Part shown: positions 1 to 5,061 of the stretch, piece after piece | Numbering within the stretch: the first letter of the stretch is position 1 | Layout: the number at the start of each line of letters is the position of its first letter | NCBI GenBank assembly: GCA_012735355.1 | Contig: JAAYHP010000363.1 | Span: 1-5,061 of the forward strand | Direction: 5' to 3' | Length of the DNA: 5,061 nucleotides | Origin: Lysinibacillus sp. | GTDB taxonomy: Bacteria > Bacillota > Bacilli > Bacillales_A > Planococcaceae | The notes under the pieces: model-generated | Database searches by the model: none | Seen by the model: the letters and a program-made list of their open reading frames with translations, nothing else | Told to the model about the DNA's origin: nothing | Position numbers and translations under genes: made by a program

Positions 1-126
1 AATAAGGTCAATGATTACTTTAATTTATTTATTTTTCAGAATAAATTTATTATTATATGGATAATCTAAAAATTAGCTCAATATATTTTGTCAATAATTC
101 CATATTTTTCTCGATTTTGTGTAATT

Positions 127-132
127 TATAAT
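127..132 (+). promoter_or_regulatory. possible -10 box of the recombinase operon
   Basis: A perfect TATAAT lies about 65 bases before the recombinase start codon in a very AT-rich leader. No convincing -35 element is seen 16-18 bases upstream (only T-rich sequence around 104-110), and AT-rich DNA produces such hexamers by chance. It is the best single candidate for the promoter of the two-gene operon. The rest of 1-198 contains no coding frame that I can support. Confidence 0.3.
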
Positions 133-183
133 TTTACTATGTAAATTGTACTAATATTAATAATGTATTTCTAATAATTCGTT

Positions 184-190
184 AAAGGAG
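184..190 (+). promoter_or_regulatory. ribosome binding site of the recombinase gene
   Basis: AAAGGAG ends 8 bases before the ATG at 199. This is a near-ideal Firmicutes Shine-Dalgarno sequence at the usual distance, and it fixes the start codon of the recombinase. Confidence 0.85.
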
Positions 191-198
191 AGGATAAA

Positions 199-1056
199 AT
201 GCTTATCGAAGAGTTGAAGGAAAAATTCTTAGAGGACCTTCAGCTTAAAAACAAAAGTCCACAAACTATTAATAGTTACTCAAAGGATATCCGATTTTTC
301 CAGCAATTTTTGGAGGGACATATTAATGGGCAAGTGTATATTGAGGACATTACCGAAGAAGATATTGAAGCCTACATTAAATATTTGCGTAATGTAAGAA
401 AATTACAGCCCCGTAGTCAAAATCGATATATTTCTTCCATTCGTTCGATGTATATCTACGCCTTTAAAAAACGGATTATTAAAGTTAATGTGGCTCAATA
501 CATAGAAAATGTACAATATCTGCGAAAAGAAAGAGATTATTTGAATTTACAAGAATTAGAAGTTTTATTCGCCCATATCGAACACCCTTTAGTAAAAATA
601 GCGGTGATGACGATGGCTTATGCGGGATTAAGGATTTCCGAACTTATAGATTTAAAATTATCAGATGTTGACCTTGTTAATAAAACGATGAAAGTAACAG
701 GAAAAGGTGACAAACAACGGATTGTACCGATTTCCGATACGTTGCATGAAATATTAAAAGATTATTTAGCTAATTTGCACCCAAGAAATTCGGAATATTT
801 CTTCGCTACAAAAAAGACGGGACGGTTAAGCGCCCAATATGTAAATAAAATTATCCGGGAAAGCGTTAAAAAAGCCGGGATTACGAAAAAGGTATCTGCC
901 CATACATTAAGACATTCCTTTGCGAGCCATCTTATTAAATCAAAAGTGGATGTGGCCACACTACAACGTTTGCTTGGGCATACAAATGTTCGTACAACTT
1001 CCGTATATCTTCATACCGATTATGATCAGTTGAAGGAGGCTGTGAACGTTTGGTAA
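199..1056 (+). CDS. tyrosine-type site-specific recombinase (XerC/XerD-like integrase)
   Basis: This 285-residue protein has the normal length and layout of a stand-alone Xer-type recombinase. Residues 1-100 form a SAM-like, core-binding N-terminal domain (LKNKSPQTINSYSKDIRFF, then a helical stretch). Residues from about 110 form the catalytic domain. All six active-site residues of the family can be seen: R145 in AGLRISEL, K169 in TGKGDKQR, H235 and R238 in HTLRHSF, H261 in LLGHTNVRTT, and the nucleophile Y270 in SVYLHTD. Such enzymes cut and rejoin two DNA sites through a 3'-phosphotyrosine link and can invert, excise or integrate DNA. The gene has a strong ribosome binding site, and its end overlaps the next gene by 7 bases, so the two are probably translated together. 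The downstream CATGAT array and surface-protein cassettes suggest a local DNA-rearrangement role instead of chromosome dimer resolution; that is inference. Housekeeping XerC, XerD or CodV is less likely from context. Confidence 0.95.
   Translation: MLIEELKEKFLEDLQLKNKSPQTINSYSKDIRFFQQFLEGHINGQVYIEDITEEDIEAYIKYLRNVRKLQPRSQNRYISSIRSMYIYAFKKRIIKVNVAQYIENVQYLRKERDYLNLQELEVLFAHIEHPLVKIAVMTMAYAGLRISELIDLKLSDVDLVNKTMKVTGKGDKQRIVPISDTLHEILKDYLANLHPRNSEYFFATKKTGRLSAQYVNKIIRESVKKAGITKKVSAHTLRHSFASHLIKSKVDVATLQRLLGHTNVRTTSVYLHTDYDQLKEAVNVW
1033..1039 (+). promoter_or_regulatory. ribosome binding site of the partner gene, inside the recombinase gene
   Basis: AAGGAGG, fully complementary to the 16S rRNA 3' end, lies inside the last codons of the recombinase gene, 10 bases before the TTG at 1050. 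It decides in favour of this TTG as start codon. The GTG at 1042 is out of frame. Confidence 0.8.
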
Positions 1057-1793
1057 CTCGTCAATATACAGACAAAGATATTTTAATTGCCTTAGCAGAG
1101 GGGCTTACGCGAAAGGAAATTGCAAAACGTTATGGACATGCAGATATTCGAACGATTGATAATTATATGCGTTCCCAAGGATACATTTGGAAAAAGGAAT
1201 TAGGAACTTATCGTAGTTTACGAACGACAGCAGCTGGCTTCAGTGCTCCTGTCGAAACGAAGGAAAAAGTGCTCGACATTATCGATTGTTTTTCCAATGG
1301 TATGGATGGAAAAGAAATTGCCAAACAATTCGGTTTTAAAAATAATCGTGAATTGGCTACTTATATGAAGCAACAAGGCTTTGAATGGAACTCAGAACAG
1401 AGAAATTATGTACCAAAAGCTGTTAAACCTAAAACTGAGCAATTAGAAATGAATCAAGTGATTTCAACAAAAGATTCATTAAATGCCATTGAAGTAGAAT
1501 TTGTAAGAGAACTAATACAATACCGTGATATATTAATTCCAATGCTAAATGTAAAAGCAACTATTGAACCGTCTTTACCTGTTTACCATATTCAAGGGAT
1601 TACCCATTCAAAATCCGTACAAATATCAACGAGCTTAGATGAACTCCTTCGTTCTTTTTGCCGGGAAAAAAATATTTCTCAAAAACAAGCTTTCGAAATT
1701 GCCATCATAGAATTTTTACAAAAGTACGGATACGAGAAAGAATTAGCTACGATTTTACAGTACAACAATGATCATTTTTCAGTTGCCCGATAA
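1050..1793 (+). CDS. DNA-binding partner protein of the recombinase (duplicated HTH-like module plus ribbon-helix-helix-like C-terminus)
   Basis: This 247-residue protein starts at TTG with a perfect Shine-Dalgarno sequence. I do not recognise a named family. Its N-terminal half contains two copies of one module, residues 10-54 and 76-120. They align without a gap at an offset of 66 residues with about 17 of 45 identities, including G-x3-KEIAK-x2-G, R-x4-YM-x2-QG, W and a final Y. KEIAK followed by a second helix is typical of helix-turn-helix DNA binding. Residues 122-165 look like a linker with a helix. Residues 187-226 (SVQISTSLDELL..., turn NIS, then helix) fit the strand-helix-helix pattern of a ribbon-helix-helix domain. 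The gene overlaps the recombinase gene by 7 bases, so it is probably a dedicated accessory factor that sets site choice or direction, or represses the operon. The CATGAT array starting 72 bases downstream is a candidate target. The function is inferred from fold-like patterns and context only. Confidence 0.8.
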   Translation: MVTRQYTDKDILIALAEGLTRKEIAKRYGHADIRTIDNYMRSQGYIWKKELGTYRSLRTTAAGFSAPVETKEKVLDIIDCFSNGMDGKEIAKQFGFKNNRELATYMKQQGFEWNSEQRNYVPKAVKPKTEQLEMNQVISTKDSLNAIEVEFVRELIQYRDILIPMLNVKATIEPSLPVYHIQGITHSKSVQISTSLDELLRSFCREKNISQKQAFEIAIIEFLQKYGYEKELATILQYNNDHFSVAR

Positions 1794-1820
1794 AACTATA
1801 AATTCCGGGCGATTTTGGTA
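1781..1820 (+). terminator. weak hairpin overlapping the end of the recombinase operon
   Basis: AGTTGCCCG (1781-1789) can pair with CGGGCGATT (1806-1814), giving about nine pairs, two of them G-U, around a 16-base loop. Only a short broken T stretch follows (TTTTGGTATT). The stop codon of the partner gene lies in the loop. This could be a weak intrinsic terminator separating the operon from the repeat array, or a simple mRNA 3' structure. Confidence 0.4.
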
Positions 1821-1834
1821 TTATTCTATTAATC

Positions 1835-1840
1835 TATAAT
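1835..1840 (+). promoter_or_regulatory. isolated TATAAT box before the repeat array
   Basis: A perfect TATAAT lies between the recombinase operon and the CATGAT array. The best -35-like hexamer, TTGGTA at 1815, is only 14 bases upstream, which is too close for a normal sigma-A promoter. If it works, transcription would start in or before the repeats and run into the S-layer-type frame, which still lacks a ribosome binding site. Confidence 0.2.
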
Positions 1841-1864
1841 CTTTTTATCAAATCTTTATTTAAT

Positions 1865-1941
1865 TTCATGATAAACCCATGATAATTTATCACGTTTTTA
1901 AATCATCGAACATGATATTGTCATGATTTTTACATGATATG
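1865..1941 (+). repeat. array of 11-bp units carrying CATGAT, probable recombinase or accessory-protein binding sites
   Basis: CATGAT occurs at 1867, 1878, 1911, 1922 and 1933. The steps are 11, 33, 11 and 11 bp, so every copy stays on nearly the same face of the helix and the block reads as seven 11-bp units. The two middle units lack a direct copy but contain weaker inverted ones: TTATCACG at 1887-1894 (reverse complement CGTGATAA) and AATCATCG at 1901-1908 (reverse complement CGATGATT). Short arm-type sites in direct and inverted orientation are typical of tyrosine-recombinase attachment regions, and tandem direct repeats are typical targets of ribbon-helix-helix proteins. Lying directly behind such a gene pair, the array is probably their DNA target. 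No experiment or homology search supports this here. Confidence 0.75.
1878..1894. promoter_or_regulatory. 17-bp near-perfect palindrome (operator-like) within the array
   Basis: CATGATAATTTATCACG is an inverted repeat of two 8-base halves around a central T, with one mismatch (position 1879 against 1893). The high symmetry suggests binding by a dimeric protein, such as the partner protein with its HTH and ribbon-helix-helix segments. It is formed by one direct CATGAT unit and the first inverted unit of the array. Confidence 0.5.
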
Positions 1942-3901
1942 CAATCATTCATCTAATTTAAAATCTACATATACCAACATTTGGTACCCTCTAAACTATG
2001 AATATATCGCTAGATTGTTAAGTGCGATTACCGCTACAATTGCTAAAAATGCCCCTACAGCCCTAAAATTCCTAGTAAACAATAAAGAAGAATTAACAAA
2101 ATCAGAATTTGAAGAAAAATATGAAGGTTATACTGTAAACTTCTTATTCAACACTTCTGCATTATCTTCTTCAAAAACAACAGGTAATGTTATTGCTTCT
2201 TCAGATTTCAAATATGCTGTACAAGTAACAGATCCAGAAGGTAATAAATTACCTGAAACAGTAACAACTGCAGATTATGTTACAGTAAAAGTAGCAGACG
2301 CAGATACTCCAGTATCAATTGATACGGTAGGATTATCAACAGAATTAGATTACCTAACTATAAATGCTGATGTTACTTTCGTAGTTACATCGGCTAAAAA
2401 TGCATTAGGAGAAGAGCTTGATGAAGATGTTTTAAAAACATTAGAACCTTCTAAAGTAGTTTCAAGTAATACTAAAGTTGCTTATTATGATACTGCAACT
2501 AAGAAAATTGTTGCTCGTGCAGCTGGTACAGTAACATTTACTTTAATTTATGGTGAAGGCACTAATGCTATTACAGTTGAGTATACGGTAGAAGTAAAAG
2601 AAACTGGCGTGGCAACTTCAATTGAAGCTTCTAACCAAACTGTTGCTGCTGGTACAGCTGTAACAGCTTTAGACTTTAAAGTATTCGACCAACATGGTTT
2701 AGACATCACTTCAAATAACGCAGCTTACAAAGTGGTTATTAAAGATTCTGAAGGATTAGTAGTTGGAGATTTAGAATTAGTAGATACTTATACAGTAACA
2801 ATTACTGACCTAGAAGATAAAGTGCTTGGTTCATTCAACGTAACAACAGTTGATGTTCAAGGTTCTGAATATGAATCATTCTCATTTGTTGAAGATGATG
2901 AAGAAACTGTTTTAGATGTGAATGCTGATCCTGCTTTAGCAGTAAAAACAAAAACATTAACAGTAAAAGGTGTTAAATCTGGAGTAACAGTTGTTGCTGA
3001 TGATTTAACTATTAAATCAGATGCTGACATGGCAACTGATGGTTATTACTTAGTTTCTTCTGATGAAGAAGTAGTAACTGTTGGATACGCTGCTGGTACT
3101 GTTACAATAACTACAGCAGATAGCTTAAATAAAGCTGCTACAGCTGAAGTTCAATTAATTAAAGTTGCTGGAGACATTCAAGAAGTTTTAGCTACTTATG
3201 AAGTAGTTGTAAATAACACAACTCCAGTGATTGATACATTAACATTAAAAGACAAAGCAACTTCTATTCTAGTAAAAGATTCAGAGACTGCTACTCTTGA
3301 AGCAAAACTAAAAGAAGTATTAACTGCTGGTACGAAGAAAAATGAATCTGACGAAGATGTAGAAATTTTCGACTATGACAGCATGGTTGAATCAATTACA
3401 TTTATCCCAGGTAATAACATCGTTGAAGTTAAAGTTCAAGATATTTACGGTGGTAAAACATTTGAATTTAACGTAACAATCGATGATGTTAGCCCAGCAA
3501 TCAAATCTTTTGTTGCAACTGTTGATGGCGTTGCAAAACGTGCAACTATCGATGAAGAAACTGGAGCTATCGCTTTAGAGGTTGAACACAATTCTGTAAC
3601 AGAAAAAATTGTGGTGACTTTCAGCGAAGCAGTAGTATTACCTGAAGGGATTATAATAAACATGAGTGTAGGCGATGCTGAAGCAGTAGAGTATGGTACT
3701 GCAACTCTTTCTGAAGATGGTAAAGTATTAACTGTAACTCCTACTGGTGCTAATGGTACTGCAGGTGTTGCGCAAGCAGTAGTCACATTCACATTAGTTG
3801 ATGGTGAAGGTCATCCAGTTACTACATTTACAGACTTGGCTGGTAATGAAGTAAATGTTCCAACAATTACTTTAACTGTTGGGGAAGAAGCTCAAGCTTG
3901 A
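1934..3901 (+). CDS. S-layer-type protein cassette without 5' head (no RBS, signal peptide or SLH domains); probably silent
   Basis: The longest frame encodes 655 residues. The ATG at 1934 sits inside the last CATGAT repeat, has no Shine-Dalgarno sequence, and is not followed by a signal peptide, so it is probably not a real start. From about residue 36 the protein is acidic, rich in Thr, Val, Ala and Asp/Glu, free of Cys and Trp, and made of beta-type repeats as in Bacillaceae S-layer bodies. Segments include an S-layer-like stretch (about 36-100), a bacterial Ig-like part (about 225-300, ATSIEASNQTVAAGTAVTAL), and a C-terminal SbsA-type Ig domain (about 520-650, with IVVTFSEAV, TLSEDGKVLTVTP and TFTDLAGNEV). 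The only Cys (C3) and Trp (W17) lie in the first 20 residues, so a junction probably falls between residues 20 and 36. Complete S-layer genes of this type begin with a signal peptide and usually three SLH domains that bind secondary cell-wall polymer; none is present. The cassette keeps its strong terminator. Beside a recombinase it looks like a silent alternative body for an expressed S-layer gene; an ordinary decayed gene is the alternative. Confidence 0.8.
   Translation: MICNHSSNLKSTYTNIWYPLNYEYIARLLSAITATIAKNAPTALKFLVNNKEELTKSEFEEKYEGYTVNFLFNTSALSSSKTTGNVIASSDFKYAVQVTDPEGNKLPETVTTADYVTVKVADADTPVSIDTVGLSTELDYLTINADVTFVVTSAKNALGEELDEDVLKTLEPSKVVSSNTKVAYYDTATKKIVARAAGTVTFTLIYGEGTNAITVEYTVEVKETGVATSIEASNQTVAAGTAVTALDFKVFDQHGLDITSNNAAYKVVIKDSEGLVVGDLELVDTYTVTITDLEDKVLGSFNVTTVDVQGSEYESFSFVEDDEETVLDVNADPALAVKTKTLTVKGVKSGVTVVADDLTIKSDADMATDGYYLVSSDEEVVTVGYAAGTVTITTADSLNKAATAEVQLIKVAGDIQEVLATYEVVVNNTTPVIDTLTLKDKATSILVKDSETATLEAKLKEVLTAGTKKNESDEDVEIFDYDSMVESITFIPGNNIVEVKVQDIYGGKTFEFNVTIDDVSPAIKSFVATVDGVAKRATIDEETGAIALEVEHNSVTEKIVVTFSEAVVLPEGIIINMSVGDAEAVEYGTATLSEDGKVLTVTPTGANGTAGVAQAVVTFTLVDGEGHPVTTFTDLAGNEVNVPTITLTVGEEAQA
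1972..1986. repeat. perfect inverted repeat TACCAA-CAT-TTGGTA at the cassette entrance
   Basis: Two 6-base perfect inverted arms surround a 3-base centre, between the CATGAT array and the S-layer-like coding body. It could be part of a recombinase core site, or be read as 4-base arms around a 7-base spacer (TACC-AACATTT-GGTA), which fits the 6-8 base crossover spacing of tyrosine recombinases. The outer flanks are not symmetrical, so the assignment is weak. Confidence 0.4.
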
Positions 3902-3972
3902 AATGAAATATAAGATTTCAACAATCTCATGTTAAACTAAAATAAAGTTTCAAAATATTATCTATTTACATT

Positions 3973-4020
3973 ACCCCCTGGATGAACTTGTACAAGTTTA
4001 TTCTAGGGGTTTTATTTTTT
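3973..4020 (+). terminator. strong intrinsic terminator of the S-layer-type cassette
   Basis: A long hairpin is centred on ACTTGTACAAGT. Arms 3973-3991 and 3992-4010 pair almost throughout (ACCCC with GGGGT at the base, two G-U pairs, two mismatches) and are followed by TTTTATTTTTT. It lies about 70 bases after the stop codon. Such long stems are typical of highly transcribed S-layer genes, so the cassette has kept its 3' end intact. Confidence 0.9.
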
Positions 4021-4268
4021 GGCTATAAAATATTTAGTGTTGGTCAGTAATTACCAGAACTAATTTTTATTCAAAAATGAGTAAAATGACAATACGCTAG
4101 TAAAAATGTTATCGCTTCTATAATCAAGAGTTAAAATGCCTTAGAGGAAGGTGTCTACACTCACTAATCTATTTGAATTATATTCAATACTTTAAAGTTG
4201 AAAAAAACTTCCAACACCACTTAGAAACGTATTATTTTTATGTTGTTGAAAAATATTTACTTAAAAAA
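4021..4268. other. noncoding spacer between two convergent cassettes
   Basis: No coding frame, RNA gene or insertion-sequence end can be supported here. Small AT-rich inverted repeats occur, for example TTGAA/TTCAA at 4173-4187 and TGGT/ACCA near 4040-4056, none convincing. The longest start-to-stop frame noticed (MSKMTIR from 4077) is too short to call. With the flanking terminators and hairpin, the gene-free stretch 3902-4367 consists of the two 3' untranslated regions and this spacer. Confidence 0.6.
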
Positions 4269-4310
4269 AGAAGGCAAAGAGCGAAAGCCCTTTACCTTCT
4301 CTATTTTTCT
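4262..4310 (-). terminator. intrinsic, probably bidirectional terminator of the minus-strand surface-protein fragment
   Basis: Arms 4269-4282 and 4287-4300 pair with two mismatches around a GAAA tetraloop (GAAGG with CCTTC at the base). On the minus strand the stem runs into seven T residues (complement of the A run at 4263-4269), as for a normal terminator of the minus-strand frame ending at 4368. On the plus strand it is followed by CTATTTTTCTT, so it may also stop read-through from the left. Confidence 0.8.
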
Positions 4311-4328
4311 TGAAAGATGCTTCTTAGA

Positions 4329-4358
4329 ATGCTCCATGAGACTATCTACGTGGAGCAT
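4329..4358 (-). repeat. hairpin in the 3' untranslated region of the minus-strand fragment
   Basis: ATGCTCCA (4329-4336) and TGGAGCAT (4351-4358) form a perfect 8-base stem, extendable by one G-U and one G-C pair to a 10-base loop. No T run follows on either strand, so it is not a classic terminator. It lies between the stop codon at 4368 and the terminator at 4262-4310 and may protect the mRNA 3' end, or mark an old end of a rearranged segment. Confidence 0.5.
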
Positions 4359-4367
4359 GGAATCACA

Positions 4368-4859
4368 TTAAGGAAGAAGTGCTTCAAGAGCTGCTTGAGC
4401 ATCTGCAAGAGCTTGTTGAGCTGCTTCTAAAGCTACTTGTGCTTCATAAAATTTAGCTTGTGCTGCATCAAAATCTGCTTGTGCCGCATCTACAGCCGCT
4501 TGTAATTCTCCATCTGGGTCTTCATTATCATCTAAAGCGGCTTCTGCTGCTTCTAAAGCTGCTTGTGCTGCACCAAAAGTGATTAATGCTTCATTAAAAT
4601 CTTTTTGTGCTGCACCTAAAGCGGCTTCTGCTTCTTCAACAGCTTGTTGAGCATCTTCAATAGCTTCGGAATCAGCACCGATTATTGTTTCAGCTACAAC
4701 TTCGTATTCACCGTATAGTGGTGAGCCATCTTTTGAAAGAATATTTTTGTTTACAGAGATTACATTATGAGCAGATTTAATTACATCTGCACTATTAAAT
4801 GTAATGATAACTGTTTCATTACAATTTACCATAATTAAATCGCTACACTCATAGGTCAA
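4368..4859 (-). CDS. truncated surface-protein fragment with C-terminal alanine-rich coiled coil; probably silent
   Basis: The frame encodes 163 residues from a TTG at 4859, with no Shine-Dalgarno sequence before this TTG or before the next ATG (4832, residue 10) and no signal peptide. It is therefore probably the 3' remnant of a longer gene. Residues about 13-60 (NETVIITFNSADVIKSAHNV, then a strand-rich stretch to EYEVVAET) look like the end of a beta-type surface domain. Residues 69-159 form 13 successive heptads without a phase break: six in a first helix, one seven-residue turn (DNEDPDG, 111-117), and six in a second helix (for example AAQADFD, AAQAKFY, EAQVALE), ending ALLP. This predicts an antiparallel helical hairpin. 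Both Cys residues (C5, C13) lie near the entrance, as in the plus-strand cassette. The fragment is convergent with that cassette and has its own hairpin and terminator. I infer a second headless surface cassette; a small free-standing coiled-coil gene is possible but lacks translation signals. Confidence 0.6.
   Translation of the reverse strand: MTYECSDLIMVNCNETVIITFNSADVIKSAHNVISVNKNILSKDGSPLYGEYEVVAETIIGADSEAIEDAQQAVEEAEAALGAAQKDFNEALITFGAAQAALEAAEAALDDNEDPDGELQAAVDAAQADFDAAQAKFYEAQVALEAAQQALADAQAALEALLP
4383..4655 (-). repeat. 21-bp (seven-codon) periodic repeat encoding the heptads
   Basis: The DNA is built of degenerate 21-base units such as GCTTCTAAAGCTGCTTGTGCT (plus-strand reading, variants throughout), each encoding one Ala/Gln/Glu-rich heptad. 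Thirteen units keep one register, the seventh being the diverged turn. Repeated DNA of this kind can gain or lose units by slippage. Confidence 0.7.
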
Positions 4860-4937
4860 ATAATATTATTTTATAATGATATAGCATTTTAATAGATTGA
4901 AAGTGAATAGAAAGCAAGCAGAACAAAAGAAAACAAA

Positions 4938-4968
4938 TAAAAAAGCCTACGATTATACGTAAGCTTTT
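4938..4968 (-). terminator. intrinsic terminator of the gene at the right edge
   Basis: Arms 4941-4951 and 4958-4968 pair with one mismatch around a 6-base loop. On the minus strand the stem is followed by TTTTTTATTTG. It begins one base after the TAG of the partial minus-strand frame and insulates the surface-protein fragment from that gene's transcription. Confidence 0.8.
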
Positions 4969-4969
4969 C

Positions 4970-5061
4970 CTAGATTATTTTAATTGGTTCTTTGTCAAAT
5001 GGTGGTGGTGAATAAATTTTAGTGACATAATTTGGTAATATGTAATCGGATGGCTTAGGGG
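4970..5061 (-). CDS. C-terminal end of an unidentified minus-strand protein (partial)
   Basis: Read from the right edge, this frame gives 29 residues, ending in YSPPPFDKEPIKII and TAG, directly before a good minus-strand terminator. The length and the stop next to the terminator suggest a true gene end that continues beyond the window. A second minus-strand frame is also open from the edge to a TAA at 4977-4979, but it would contain four histidines in a row and is less protein-like. The product cannot be recognised from this piece. Confidence 0.5.
   Translation of the reverse strand, partial: PKPSDYILPNYVTKIYSPPPFDKEPIKII

Noticed and set aside
22..47. Inverted repeat AATTTATT/AATAAATT as a terminator of an upstream gene
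   Set aside because: The stem is only A-T pairs, has no proper T run after it, and low-complexity AT-rich DNA gives such repeats by chance.
762..959. Minus-strand open frame inside the recombinase gene
   Set aside because: It lies wholly within the catalytic domain of a clear tyrosine recombinase and has no ribosome binding site or recognisable protein features; it is a shadow.
1934..1936. ATG as a genuine start of the S-layer-type protein
   Set aside because: No Shine-Dalgarno sequence precedes it, it is part of a CATGAT repeat unit, and no signal peptide follows. It is used only as a conventional limit of the open frame.
1865..1941. CRISPR-like array
   Set aside because: The units are 11 bp with no 25-40 bp repeats or unique spacers of similar size, and no cas genes are present.
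3445..3792. Minus-strand open frame inside the S-layer-type cassette
   Set aside because: It is antisense to the SbsA-like Ig domain, with a composition that simply mirrors the Val/Thr/Ala-rich coding strand and no translation signals.
4869..4887. Similarity of the region before the minus-strand fragment to the last CATGAT unit (shared ATGATAT)
   Set aside because: Only seven exact bases in AT-rich sequence, a gap is needed to extend it, and no 11-bp array is present there.
4885..4918. Promoter for the minus-strand fragment (TTGCTT, 17 bases, TATTAA)
   Set aside because: Both hexamers match the consensus poorly and no ribosome binding site follows before the frame.

Overview
The window is AT-rich. 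Its start sites use Firmicutes-type Shine-Dalgarno sequences, it has strong U-tract terminators, and one frame encodes a long, acidic S-layer-type protein without cysteine in its body. Together these suggest a low-GC Gram-positive bacterium of the Bacillaceae/Planococcaceae (Lysinibacillus/Solibacillus-like). The genus is an inference from protein style, not a database match.

Layout. Positions 1-198 are an AT-rich leader with a possible promoter and a good ribosome binding site. Positions 199-1056 encode a complete tyrosine site-specific recombinase with all six catalytic residues. It overlaps by 7 bases a second gene (1050-1793, TTG start, strong ribosome binding site inside the recombinase gene). 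The second protein has two copies of a helix-turn-helix-like module and a probable ribbon-helix-helix C-terminus, so the pair looks like one operon: recombinase plus DNA-binding partner. Just downstream (1865-1941) lies an array of CATGAT motifs whose direct copies are spaced by exact multiples of 11 bp, with two weaker inverted copies in the middle.

The open frame at 1934-3901 emerges from the last repeat. It encodes S-layer/bacterial Ig-like material ending in an SbsA-like Ig domain and a strong terminator, but it has no ribosome binding site, no signal peptide and no SLH anchoring domains. It reads as the 3' body of an S-layer gene without its 5' end. After a spacer of about 250 bp between terminators comes a convergent, minus-strand fragment (4859-4368) of a second surface-type protein. 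This one also lacks a ribosome binding site and signal peptide, and it ends in a regular alanine-rich coiled coil in heptads. The right edge holds the last 29 codons of an unidentified minus-strand gene and its terminator.

Interpretation (inference). A recombinase, a dedicated DNA-binding partner, an 11-bp phased binding array and two headless surface-protein cassettes in opposite orientations fit a surface-layer switching locus. In such a locus, silent 3' cassettes would be joined by site-specific recombination to an expressed promoter/signal/SLH head elsewhere. S-layer switching by DNA rearrangement is known in Campylobacter fetus, Lactobacillus acidophilus and Geobacillus stearothermophilus. 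The particular recombinase/partner/array arrangement here is not one I recognise as described.
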